Origin: Trametes villosa | Lineage: Eukaryota; Basidiomycota; Agaricomycetes; Polyporales; Polyporaceae | DNA length: 64,000 bases | Reading direction: 5' to 3' | NCBI GenBank assembly: GCA_002964805.2 | Contig: PUDQ02000001.1 | Location: forward strand, 3,186,001 to 3,250,000 | In this document: one piece after another, positions 11,674 to 22,242 of the stretch | Layout: every line of letters begins with the position of its first letter | Numbering within the stretch: the stretch's first letter is position 1 | Position numbers and translations under genes: made by a program | Notes under the pieces: generated by a model | The model's database searches: none | Told to the model about the DNA's origin: nothing | What the model saw: only the letters and a program-made list of their open reading frames with translations

Positions 11674-12519
11674 TCAGAGCACGGCGTCCTCGCCAACGTC
11701 CACGCTCTCGTACTTCTTGAACGCGTCCACGTACCGCGCCCAGCGGCCGCCATCCCACGTCTTGAGGTCCGCCCACTCCTTGCTGTCCTCGCCCAGGACG
11801 ATCCGGATCCAGATCAGAAAGCTCGCGAGCGTCACGTCCGCGTACCCGACCTTGTCGCCCAGGAAGAACGTCTTCTCCACGCCGTCCACCTGCAGCCACT
11901 TCGTGTACGTCTCGAACGCCTTCCTCACGCCCGCCCAGTGGGCGTCGCGCTTCGGGCCGGGGGGCGCGAGCTCCTGCAGCGGGCCCCCGAAGTACACCTC
12001 GCGCGTCGCGCGGAAGTACTTCTCGCTGCGCGGCGGCAGGTGGTCCGCGGTCGCGGGGATCGTGATCGGCATGAGGTCGTCCATGAGCACGGAGCGGTAC
12101 GCCTGGTTGAACGCGGCGTGCAGCGCGTCCGTGCCGTCGGGGATGAGCCGCGGCGTGTCCGGGTACGTCTTGTCGAGGTAGCGGACGATGAGCGAGGACT
12201 CCGCGAGCGCCGTCTTCGTGTTCGGGTCGAAGATCGCGGGGAGCGTGTAGTGCGGCGTGCCGTCCGCGTTGTGCTCGGTCGGGAGCGCGCCGATCTTGCG
12301 CATGAGGGGCTCGATGTCCGGGTACTCGACCCAGACGGTCTTGTACGGGATGCCCTTCACGTTCAGGGTGAACCTGGCGCGTGCGTGTTTAGCTTGAGTG
12401 ATGCGCGTTCACGCGCGGGTGCTGGAGTCTACATACCGCGTCTTCCAGGTGTTGGGACCCCATGCCTTGAGGGCGGTGCCCTTGCCGGGGATATCATAGA
12501 AGACGATGGGCTCAGGCAT
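11674..12519 (-). CDS. glutathione S-transferase, fungal FuA / etherase-like
   Basis: A soluble glutathione transferase of the fungal-specific FuA type, related to bacterial beta-etherases; in wood-decay fungi these bind or conjugate lignin- and extractive-derived compounds. Exon 1 (12519 down to 12437) encodes MPEPIVFYDIPGKGTALK and GPNTWKTR, the N-terminal thioredoxin-like half with the conserved NTWK patch. After a 63-bp intron exon 2 continues FTLNVKGIPYKTVWVEYPDI, then TLPAIFDP and ALAESSLIVRYLDKTYP (glutathione-binding cis-Pro and ESxxI region). The all-helical C domain has LPPRSEKYFRATRE and VGYADVTLASFLIW, ending VDVGEDAVL. About 257 residues, normal for the family. Substrate is not deducible. 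Confidence 0.88.
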
Positions 12520-13172
12520 GGCGATTCACGTCTCGGAATGAAGGTGACGACAGGGGTATGAGGGGCCAGGAGGATTTGCCCTGGGACATACCGTATCGGA
12601 GGCCCGCGCCCTATATACACCCCAGCGGCGGCTCGCGAGTCGCCCATCGCTACGCCCGCGTGAGTCACCGTGCGCCCTGCGGACAATCGATTCGAGCGTC
12701 GGACGGCCGTCTGACAGGCCCGCGGTATCTTCGAAAGCCTAAGGGTGTCCACATGTCCACCGCGACTGACCAAGCAGCCACTGTCGCCTCTCACAGGTGC
12801 TTCCGCCGCCGCGAGCTGGCGTCGCCCCTGGTGCGCCGCATGTGGGACGACCGCAACGGTTATTGGTAAGCTCGTCCAGCGCGCCAAGACGGTTCTCAAG
12901 GATCGTGCGTCGAGCAGACGCGTTCGTTATAGAAGATGGCTGTATAGTTGAGCATGGAGTCAAGAGCAGAGAGGTCCTCCCGGCGAGGCGCCCGCACATG
13001 CGCACACCTCCATGACCTCATGCGCTGTTAGCACGGCCGCAGCCCCTTGGACCACGACCACGACTTGCGCCTTCCTTTGCGACTCTTGGAGGAAAAAAAT
13101 CGCTATCCAGACAGCTAGGGACTCATAAACCGCTCATCTGTCGGGCTTCTCTCGAGTGCCAGCCTCGGGCCT
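12520..13172. other. divergent intergenic region, no gene
   Basis: Holds the upstream regions of the GST (minus) and the acyltransferase (plus). A TATATA at 12612-12617 lies 93 bp upstream of the GST ATG and is the only clear element. Small open frames here carry no recognisable domain. Confidence 0.45.
12612..12617 (-). promoter_or_regulatory. TATA box, GST gene
   Basis: TATATA about 93 bp upstream of the GST start codon at 12519, a usual distance once a short 5' leader is allowed for. Motif match only. Confidence 0.45.
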
Positions 13173-15288
13173 ATGTCGGCGCCAGCGCTGAAGGGTACAC
13201 CGACACCATGGTCCTACCTGTTCATACGGTAAACGCGACGTGTGCATGACAAACGTCAAGAAGCTCAAGGGCTTCCAGACTCCTCTTTAAGTTCGTGCTC
13301 AAGATCTTCTACGGCACTATTGTCGTGGAGAACGCCGACCTGATTCCCCCGCGAGGGACACCATGGTGAGTGTCCGTTTCTCAGCTCCTGCGCGCCACAT
13401 CCCCACACGCTGTCTCTGGTGCAGCATCGTCTGTGCGAACCACAGTAACTCCTTGACCGATGCGCTGTGAGCACCCCTCCCAAGTCAACTGCGTGGATGG
13501 TATAGCTTGACCGAAAATGTGGCCCTGGCAGCCTCCTGGTCACCTCCATCCCGTCCAAGGTACGACCGCACGCCCAGGGCCAGTGTTCCTAATAGCTTAT
13601 TCTCCCCCGGAGAACAGAAGCGCAACCTTCTCAGGCTGACGGCGAAGTCGACCCAGTTTGGCAAGCGGACGTTCACGAGCTGGCTCATCGAGTCCGCGGG
13701 CACGGTGCCCCTCATGCGCCGCAAGGACTATGCGGACGGCACCGCGGACAACACTGGGGTCATGAAGTACCTTGTCCAGGTGCGGTTTGCGGATGCTCTG
13801 TGGTGCTGTGTGTGAGATTGACGTGGGACGTAGGCTTTGGAGCTGGGCGATGCGGTGTGCTTGTTCCCCGAAGGCATGAGTCGGTACCATCCTACGATTG
13901 CGCCGCTCAAGACGGGAGGTCGGTAGTATGCTATTTCCACGCGAAAGCAAGCTGAATCGTCTACTTGCAGTTTCACGGCTAGTGTCGGACGTCCTAACGC
14001 AGAACCGAGACAACCCAGACTTCGAAGTGGACGTCCTGACGTGTTCTGTCACTTACATGTGCGTCTATCCCCCACCGTGCCTGGTGTCATTTTCCTGACG
14101 CGTGGTTCAGGCATAGGCAGCACTTCCGCTCGGACGTGCTGGTGACCTTCCACCCACCGATGAAGTTCACGCCCAAGGCTAGTAGTATCTTCCATTTCGC
14201 GATGATACTATTCCGACCTACTCGCAGGATAACCCAGAGCTCTTAGCGCCGGTGGACTACGACGAGATCCGGAACCTGACAGCCAAGATGCACCAGCAAA
14301 TCAGCTCCGGCACCCTCGACGCGCCCTCTTGGAGGCTCATTCGGATCGCCAAACTCGCCGCGCGCATATATGCACCCCTAGGCACGTCCATGAGTCTGGG
14401 AGATTACGTTCGGGTGGTCAGGACGTTCCTCGAGGCGTTCAAGCTTGCTGAGCAGCCGAAGGCGGACCCGGCCAGCGATGGCGAAGCCCCGACTCCCGAG
14501 CAACTGTTGCGAGAAGATAGGAAGATCCTTCAGCTCGCAGATGATCTGAAGGTATATGACTCGCTTCTTCAGCAAGATATCGCATGCTGATGGGTTATGA
14601 GTAGGAGTACCAGGACCAGCTCTCACAGTGGGGCATCAAAGACGACCGCATCCGCCGCCCCCTCCAGCGCCCGGTTATCCTCTACCGGATCTTTGTCCGC
14701 CTCACCTGGTCGCTCTTCCTCCTCTCCCTCTCCATCCCCGGCCTGCTCCTCTGGCTCCCCGTCTACGCCACGACATTCATCGCCGTGCACCAGTACAAGC
14801 GCACGGGCCCCGTCTGGGACACGTACGACGAGATCGCGCAGTACAAGCTCACGTACGGCTTCGTCACCTGGCTTTGCGTCTACCTCGCCGCCCTCCTCTG
14901 CACGCTCCCCGTCGCATTCCTCACCGCGTTCCTTGTGCCGGCGCTGATGTGGATGAGCCTGCGCTGGACGGAGGACGCGGTCGCGGCGTTCCGCGCGTTC
15001 GCCTCGCTAGTGAGGTTGTTGTGGGTCGGGAAGCCCGCGCTGCAGCGGATGCGCGCGCGCCGCGCGGACCTGCACGAGCGCGTCTCGCAGCTCGCGGTGG
15101 GTACCCTCGGCCTGCCCGAGGAGCCGGAGACGTACTTTGCGGAGGTGGGAGGAAGGGAGAAGGGGCGTGTGCGCGGGCGGTGGGCGAGCAAGGCGAAGTA
15201 CTTCTCGGTGAGGAGAAGGAGGAAGCGCGACTGGAACGAGACGCTGCGGCTTTATGACCAGGTCGACTACCCTGGGGAGGAGTATTGA
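13173..15288 (+). CDS. GPT2: glycerol-3-phosphate / DHAP acyltransferase (Gpt2/Sct1 type)
   Basis: Integral ER-membrane acyltransferase for the first step of glycerolipid synthesis. Exon 1 (13173-13228) reads MSAPALKGTPTPWSYLFI; its phase-2 donor joins RLLFKFVLKIFYGTIVVENA. The PlsC domain contains NHSNSLTDAL, with the His and Asp spaced as in yeast Gpt2, then LLVTSIPSK-KRNLLRLTAKS, LFPEGMSRYHPTI (FPEGxS motif) and VTFHPPMKF. A long C-terminal part has two hydrophobic segments, RIFVRLTWSLFLLSLSIPGL and LCVYLAALLCTLPVAFLTAF, and ends DQVDYPGEEY. About nine introns are needed. One (about 14178-14227) begins with GC instead of GT after AAG and is the only choice that keeps the frame. Function is firm; which of the two yeast paralogues it matches is not. 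Confidence 0.88.
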
Positions 15289-16109
15289 ATATCGAGGGGA
15301 GGGGCATGGGGTGTGGACGAGAACGCATTTGGACTTAATCGTGCTGTGTTGATGGCTGCTATCTATTGCTGCTGAATCTGGTTCTAACTACGACCGCTGG
15401 CTGTGCGCGTTCGCAGCCTGACGTGGCTTATAGCATCCACAACTCTACAAACATACAGCAGGGCATAGTTGTCCATAGAGAAGTGTTACCCGGGTCGAGC
15501 CCGGATAGCCTGTGGCCGCGGAATCCGGAGTGCCGGGTCGGTGGGAAAGCGCCACAACGGGCGCTTTGCCAAGAACGCCACCATGAGGCTCCCAGTCATC
15601 CCGCCACTCCCTGTGTTCGCCTCTGAGCCCTCAGAGACCCGACATTGGCCCCGCGGATTCGGATTCTCTTCGACACTCTGTCTTCGGAATAGCTTAAACA
15701 TAATGCTTCTAGCGGGCGGTGCCAAGATCAGCGTGACCTGTGGATCTCGGGTACGCCTGAGAAGCTCAAGCCCCGCATGTGCCTATTTTGGACGTCGGTA
15801 TGGGACGGATTCGACGTTTGTATGAACGTGCGGCGCAAGGCGGCGCAGTCATGTGGCGAACGTGGTATCAGTGCTGCAGACGCAGGCTGTCAGGATGCGG
15901 TTGCGCCGAGCGCTGCCCAGCGTCGGCTTTCTCTCGCGGTGCCCTCTGGGCCAATCCGATGACGTCTCTGCCGTCGAAGGTCGAACCTGGACGTCTCCTG
16001 CGCCCCGTCACCCACACACGTCACATCTCCGCCGCCCTACGCCCCGGGTATATATGGGCACGCCTTCTCTGGGCCCTGGCCCTGGCCCCCGCTCCCCTCC
16101 ACTGGCACC
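15289..16109. other. intergenic, promoter of DUF2235 gene
   Basis: No domain-bearing frame found. The distal part holds a strong TATA box (16049-16055); the middle contains a short minus-strand frame (15486-15725) with no family resemblance. Confidence 0.4.
16049..16055 (+). promoter_or_regulatory. TATA box, DUF2235 gene
   Basis: TATATAT 55-60 bp upstream of the ATG at 16110, followed by a CT-rich leader. Confidence 0.55.
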
Positions 16110-18329
16110 ATGTTCCATCAGCCTCAGGCCGGCGATCCGTCAATCTCTCCCGACCCGTCATCGTCATCTGTCCCGGAGGGCAAGAGCTCGGCCTCGGGCT
16201 CGGACGCGGGCGATGATCGCAAGCCTCGTACTCTCATTCTGTGCTTTGACGGCACGGCCAGCCAGTTTGACGGAGATGTGCGTATGGCCCTCGCTCATAT
16301 TTTGTGCGAGCTGACCACGCTTGGCAGAACACCAATGTCGTGAAGTTCTACTCGCTGCTGCAGAAGAACGACGATTACAATCAGCAGCTCTGCTACTACC
16401 AGGTGAGCGACGGCTCTCCACCTCGGCCTCACTCGGAGGGAGAACATCGCACGGACATTTCGCCGGACCGTCCGCTACCTGTGCCGAAATGAAACTGCGG
16501 CCGCCCGACGTCATAGCCGATAGCCCCGTTGAATACGCCGCTGACCTGGTCGATACAGCCCGGTGTTGGAACGTACTTCAATCCCGGAGTCGTCTCCCCG
16601 CTCTTCCAATGGGGCGCGAAGATACTCGATGAGGCGTTTGCGTGGTAAGTCACCCTGACCAACGTGCCTCATTGCTTCCACCGCAGCTCACTTCCCTGCG
16701 CCCAGGTATCTCGACGCCCACGTGCGTGGGGGCTATCAGTTCTTAATGCAGAACTATCAGGCCGGCGACCGGATTTGTCTCTTCGGTATGGCGCCGTCTT
16801 GCAAATCCCGGCCGAGCTAAGGACTAACCCCGAGCGCGCATACAGGCTTCTCCAGGGGTGCATACACCGCCAGAGCGCTCGCAGGGATGCTTCACAAGGT
16901 CCGCAGCGTCGTTCCACCAGCCGTTTGTAATGGGTGACCTCACCGGCATCCCCTGTGCAGATTGGGCTGCTTCCCAGAGACAACCCTGAGCAGATCCCGT
17001 TCGCGTACAAGCTGTACACGAAGACGGACAAGGATAGCCTGGCGTTGGCGGCCGGCTTCAAGCAGACCTTCTGCCGTACGGTCGAGATCGAATTCGTCGG
17101 CGTTTGGTAGGCTGCGCATCGTTCATCGCACGACTGAGCTGACGAAGCGAAACGCGCAGGGAGACGGTTGCGAGCGTCGGAGTGCTGATGTCCCGCACGC
17201 TGCCGTTCACTACCGCGAATGCCACTATCAAGAAGTTCAGGCACGCTCTCGCGCTCGACGAGGTACGGTCACGACGAATGCAAGCGGGCCATGTTTCGTG
17301 ACTTACCATCATCCTCAGCATCGCGTGAAGTTCATGCCGAATTTCTATCACCGCGACACCACAATGCAACCTACAGCTGCACGCTCCAGTGCTAAGTCGC
17401 CCTCCCACGGTTTCCTGGGGAAGCGACCCGCAGCGAAGGTGGAGAAGAAGAAGCTTAAACAAGAACAGACTAATCCGAAGCTTCCTGCGGGCCAGTCTCC
17501 CACCAGCTCCACAAGCTCGGACGTCGAGGCGGACGCGCTCGGCGACGGCATTCCGGGGGGCACGGATGTCCTGGAGGTCTGGTTCTCCGGCTGCCACGGC
17601 GGTGCGTCCGCTGTACCTGTAGTATGCGCGTGACCGAGCTGAGGTTGTGTACCAGACGTCGGTGGAGGGTCGGTGAGCGACGACGTGACCGTCAGCCTAT
17701 CCGACATCACGCTCCGCTGGATGGTGCGCGAGGTCGTGCTCGCACAGTGCGGCATCGCTTTCGACGAGGCTGCGCTTGTCCGTGCGCATATCCCCGAGTC
17801 CATCTTCCGCGGCGCCGGCTTCGCTCTCCCGCCACAAACGACGATCTCGCCCTCCCCACGGCGCCACGGCTTCCCCGTCCCCGACGATACCGGCACGCTC
17901 ACCGCGGAGAACGGCAAAGGGCCGGAGCCGCTGGCAAAGGCTCCGTCTGCCCCGGACTCGTCCCAGGGGACCGGAGATGATTCTCTGGACGCGAGGGAGG
18001 ACGCGCTCCAGCCGGTGCATGATGCGCTGAAGAGCTCGCCGACGTGGTGGCTGCTCGAGATCGTGCCGGTGTGGTACCCGTGGCAGGACTCGGCAGGCAA
18101 GTGGAAGACGAGGTGGTGGTACGTGCATTCAAGATCTATTTATCCTTGCCTCAAGAGCTTGTTCTGACTGTGACGATCTGACAGGTTCCATCTGGGCAGG
18201 GGGCGACAGGTCCCACTCGACGCGCCTCTCAGGATTCACGAGACGGTGCAGCAGCGAATGCAGGACCCGAACCTCAAGTATACCCCGCGCGCGAAGTGGA
18301 AGGCCGGCACGGAGACGTTCGTTGCGTGA
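16110..18329 (+). CDS. DUF2235 alpha/beta hydrolase (Tle1-like catalytic domain)
   Basis: Serine hydrolase of the DUF2235 family, related in fold to type VI secretion phospholipase effectors but common in fungi, where the substrate is unknown. An N-terminal Ser/Pro-rich tail leads to RTLILCFDGTASQFDGD (oxyanion and Asp region). Spliced exons then give NTNVVKFYSLLQKND, GVGTYFNPGVVSPLFQWGAK, YLDAHVRGGYQFLMQNYQAG, LFGFSRGAYTARALAGML with the GxSxG nucleophile elbow, and TVEIEFVGVW. A basic, Lys-rich linker follows, then VWFSGCHGDVGGGS, the HxDVGGG box with the catalytic His-Asp; its middle is restored by splicing at about 17600. The last exon ends KWKAGTETFVA at 18329. Nine or ten exons. No signal peptide, so probably intracellular. 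Confidence 0.88.
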
Positions 18330-18588
18330 AGCCCGCAACCGCCCCCTGACGATGTCGTCCACACCCGCACGCTATACCATACCATACTTACGTCCTCTCG
18401 CATACTACCCTTTCCCGAGTTCTGACTACGCTCGTCTCTCGCTAGTGCCTTCACGACGCCTCGGATATCCCATCATACCACCAGCAATACCGTACTGTAC
18501 ACATGATCACTCACGACCAAATACGACACAGTGAAGATCCTCTTCACCACGAGTTATTCCCTACGTACATGAGCCCGCCCCAAGACCA

Positions 18589-19000
18589 GAAAGAAGAAAA
18601 CGCATTTTGGTTTCCCCGCCCGCGCGCTGCCCCCGAGGAGGCAACGCGCAGAGGGTACTTATCCCGAGGACCACGAAAAGGTATGCGCCAGAGCCGAAGC
18701 TCCTCCCTCGAGGGACGCACCTTGTATGTTCGTCCTCTTGCTGGACGATAAGACCCGTCGTCTTGTAGAATGGACCACCCATCTTCGGTCTCAGAGGGTG
18801 GAAGACGGGAATGAGGAGCGGACGTCGCCCTACCCCGGTACTTATCCCCCAGGCGGCGGGAGGCTGGCAGGAGGCCGACGTTCTCTGCAGCGGTCGACTG
18901 AGCTGGATTGCGTCATATGCATAGAACCTCGGGACTGTCAACCTCTCGGTTTCGGGATCTCGTCGCGGCCGAACAAGCCTTTGCGCCGCTTCTGGCCACT
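18589..19000 (+). repeat. dispersed repeat family R, copy 2
   Basis: Same order of landmarks as copy 1 and nearly base-for-base alike between the two GGTACTTATCC boxes. Like copy 1 it extends past the CTGCAGCGGTCGA box into GGGATCTCGTCGCGGCCGAA and GCCGCTTCTGGCCAC. Copies 1 and 2 are therefore the longest. A small insertion (CTCGAGGGACG where copy 1 has CTCGGGACG) distinguishes it. Confidence 0.85.
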
Positions 19001-19215
19001 TCTTGCGTCCACCCGGCACCGATCGAAGTGCACGTTCACTCCGGTAGGGCCGGTCAGCCTCTTGCAAAAGCCGCGTTGATGATAACCGGTTAACCACCGA
19101 CCGTACGCGTGAAGAGTGCTGCATTGGGCGAGATTTCGAGAGTATAGTGCTGCACCACAGTAGTTGCGCATTCGCGACAGGGGCCCTGCCAGCCCATGGC
19201 CGTGGCCGGCATAAA

Positions 19216-19280
19216 CGGTACTTACCCACCGGGTGACGAGAGGCTGACCTGGACATTCTTCTTAGCGGCGTTCGATTGGC
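19216..19280 (+). repeat. dispersed repeat family R, 3' fragment
   Basis: GGTACTTACCC, GAGGCTGAC and GCGTTCGATTGG occur in the same order and spacing as in the 3' end of the repeat family, but the sequence is well diverged. An older fragment close to copy 2. Confidence 0.5.
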
Positions 19281-19613
19281 ATTGTCAGACAAAGGCATAA
19301 CCGAACAGACCCTCTGGACCGCCAGCCTCTCCGATCGGAACAGGCCGGGGCCCATGCTACCACCGCAGCCGAAGAGGAAGATCTCGCGCACGTACCGGTT
19401 GAACTTCGAGCATATTGTTGACTCCGCGGAGTACATGATTGGCCGAAGTTTGGTGCACAGTGTCAACTGAGGTACCACGGTCCGCTATACGGAAACACAC
19501 CGCTAGAGCGGTTCAATGATGGTTGAGTGGGGGATAGTGGGTTGTATACAGGATGTTGAGGTCTCTAGCTTTATGACACACTTCGTTCAAGTTGCAGCAT
19601 AGCGGGCGTTGCT

Positions 19614-21160
19614 TTACTGAGTGGCCTGTGGACGGATGGCCTGCGGCAGAGGCCACTGGTCAACCTGGGCGACCCACGGGAAGCCCCACTGGCCATACTG
19701 CGTCCCGTCGCCCTGTCGCATTCATCGTCTCAGTAAAACACGCCATACAGCAATTCAGCACGAGAGAGGCGCCACATACGATGAAGGCAGTCGGGAACCC
19801 CATATCGAAGGGCGACGCGCCCTCGATCCGCTTGACGTGCTCCTCGGTCAGCACGACGTCGAGCGCCTGCAAATTCGCATGTAGGTGCGCGACCTTGCGC
19901 CCGCCGACGATGGGGAAGACGTGTGGGACCTTCTGCATCACGTATGCGATAGCGACTGAGCGATAGCGTCAGCGCTGCTCAAATACTCCGAAGCGCGAGA
20001 GGAGAGAGGAGTGCTGCTGACCGGCCTGGATGCTGGACACGCCGACGTCGCGGGCCACTTCCTCGAGGACCGCGCAGACCTTCTTCTCCGTCTCGTTGCG
20101 CTCCCAGTCGAAGCCCGTCCACGCTGTCGCGCGCCCTACGTTTTATGCGCACGTCAGCCAAGTACGACCAATCGCCCGTAGCACCAGGCGGCGCACCCTT
20201 CTCGCCGGTCTCGCGCCGCTGGGCCTCCTCCGCGTCCGAGCGGATCTTGCCGCCCGCGAGCACGTTGAAGGGCGCGAGCGCCATGCCGTGGGCACGGCGC
20301 ATCGGGATGATCTCACGCTCGAAGTCGCGCTGCATGACGTTCCACGCGCCCTGGTACACGACGAACGGCGTTTTGCCGTGCGCGCGCGCGTACGTGTTCG
20401 CCTGCGACACCACACACGGGGGGGTGTCGGAGATGCCCTGGGAATGGCACCGGTCAACGCACTGGGGGTGGTGGACGTGGACGTGGTTGGGGTGGGAGGC
20501 GGCGCACTTACGAGGTAGAGCACTTTACCGGAGACGACGAGGTTGTGCAGGCCGTTCATGACCTCCTCGATGCTGGTCTTGAAGTCCCACTACGATCGAC
20601 ACGTTGAGTAGTTATCTGTAATAGCTGGGAGCTGCAGCGTACCCAGTGAACGTAGAGAATGTCGATGTAGGTGGTCCGCAGGTTCTTCAGGGACTGCTCC
20701 ACAGACAAGCGCAACGACTTGAGGTTGTTGCCCACATAATGCAGCTTCTGCTGTATGTCGTCCCTGTGGAGCACAAACGGCGACGAATACTGTCTCCGTC
20801 ACCGCGTCAGTCTCATGCGTAGTATAACCCACGACGGTGCAAGCTCATCCGAACCTTTGTCGCGACGACCATCTGGTCGCGGACGCCGCGCTGCTCCATC
20901 CACTCCCCGATGAACTGCTCCGACGTCCCGTACTGGTAGTTGTTCGCCGTGTCGACGAAGTTGCCCCCGGCGTCGTAGAACGCGTCGAGCAGCTTGAAGC
21001 TGCCCGCCTTACTCATCGCGCCGAACCCGAGCTTATCCCACTGGTCGCCGATGCTCATGCCCCCAAGGCAGAGCGGGGAGACGTGGATGCCGGCGACGCT
21101 GGAGAGCTGACGGGCGCGACCGAGCTTGGTCTTGGCCTGGGGGGTGGGGAAGGTAGACAT
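19614..21160 (-). CDS. aldo-keto reductase, AAD / norsolorinic acid reductase type
   Basis: NADPH-dependent aldo-keto reductase of the aryl-alcohol dehydrogenase-like group, which reduces aromatic aldehydes. The start at 21160 reads [19 protein letters not shown], followed by [20 protein letters not shown]. Catalytic Asp and Tyr lie in [20 protein letters not shown], and the Lys in MVVATK. Later exons give [59 protein letters not shown] and the NADPH-binding tail [19 protein letters not shown]. The last intron must end at a later AG than the first candidate, giving [20 protein letters not shown] and the stop at 19614. Length and motif order are complete. A TATA box sits 70 bp upstream. Confidence 0.92.
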
Positions 21161-22242
21161 GGTGTGGAGATGTGTGTGTTGAGGTAGGGCTGTCAATGAG
21201 CGCTGCAGACGTTGATGATGGCACCTGCGTATATATACTCCTGGCGAATGCCAGTGTGCCTGAGGTCAGCGACATTGACTGTTGCCGCGGCCTGGTGCTA
21301 GAGTCTGCTTGGATATTGCATGGTGTACAGCTGTCATGCTCGCCAGCCGGGTGGCCGGGCAGAAGAGCCCTAGCCTGATCCCAGCTGGGAGAGAGCAGAG
21401 AGGTGATCGGCGAGGAGCTCACATGCCGGCGGGGCAACGTCACTGTACTTGCGATGCAGTGGAAGCTGCGCAAAACTCGCCGAGTCCTGGTCCCAGTACA
21501 TACTGCGCGGAATGAGGGACATCCTGTCGCATGTTTTCCGAGTAACTTGACGGTGTCGACAGAGTCCCGGGTCCTACATGGTTGTGCGACGGCAGACGTA
21601 TCTACCACGCAAATTCTGTCCATGTGATGAGCTCGAGCTATACATTGGCGACAAGCGGCAGGCGGAACCCACTGTCCTGCAGGCGTCACGAAGCCGTCCG
21701 TTCCTCCTATACACGCGTACATGTGTCGCTCGCCGCCCGTACGCGCGTCCATATGCCGGCCAAAACGCTTGCTTGGCTCGCAGTCCTGTGGCTTTGTTAG
21801 TCAGATTGTAGCTCGGATCAAGGCCGGCAAATCTGCGCCCACCTAGAGCGACACCGGGACCGGATTTGCACGGTAGGCCGCTACCTTCAGCGTTCAACTA
21901 TGACGCGGGAACCAGATAGTACGTACAGCCACCAGCTGGAGAAGTTCAACTTCAGCCACGAACGTGATAGTAGTACATATTGCTGATAGACTCACTACTA
22001 CGATTGCTTGATGGATACACGGGCTAAGAGAGCCGATGCCTGCGCGCATGAAATCCCCGCTACCTTGGGTAGTGGGTCTTGGGGGTCTGCATCGTGACAG
22101 AGTCGCCCGCGGAAGATGCAAAAAAACGTGACTTGTGGCTGACCTGTATGTACATGGCATGCTTTGTTTGTACGTGCTTGTTCACCATCCGACGCCGCGT
22201 CCTCCAGTCAATCTCGGACCCCGCCTCCTTTTACCACATTCC
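21161..22242. other. intergenic; AKR promoter and presumed Helitron left flank
   Basis: No gene supported. It contains the AKR TATA box near 21230 and two short inverted repeats, GGTAG-GCCG-CTACC (21872-21885) and CTACC-TTG-GGTAG (22060-22072). The second resembles the stem of a hairpin at 39879-39910 on the far side of the Helitron region. Confidence 0.4.
21229..21238 (-). promoter_or_regulatory. TATA box, aldo-keto reductase gene
   Basis: Alternating TATATATA about 70 bp upstream of the ATG at 21160 on the minus strand. Confidence 0.5.

Larger units (their letters stand above)
18330..19613. other. repeat-rich intergenic region
   Basis: Contains repeat copy 2 and a diverged fragment of the same family. 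A short frame at about 19354-19470 is open but has no recognisable domain. No intact gene supported. Confidence 0.5.

Noticed and set aside
19282..19470. Possible small gene (plus strand, RKISRTYRLNFEHIV)
   Set aside because: Short, no homology recognised, sits among repeat debris.
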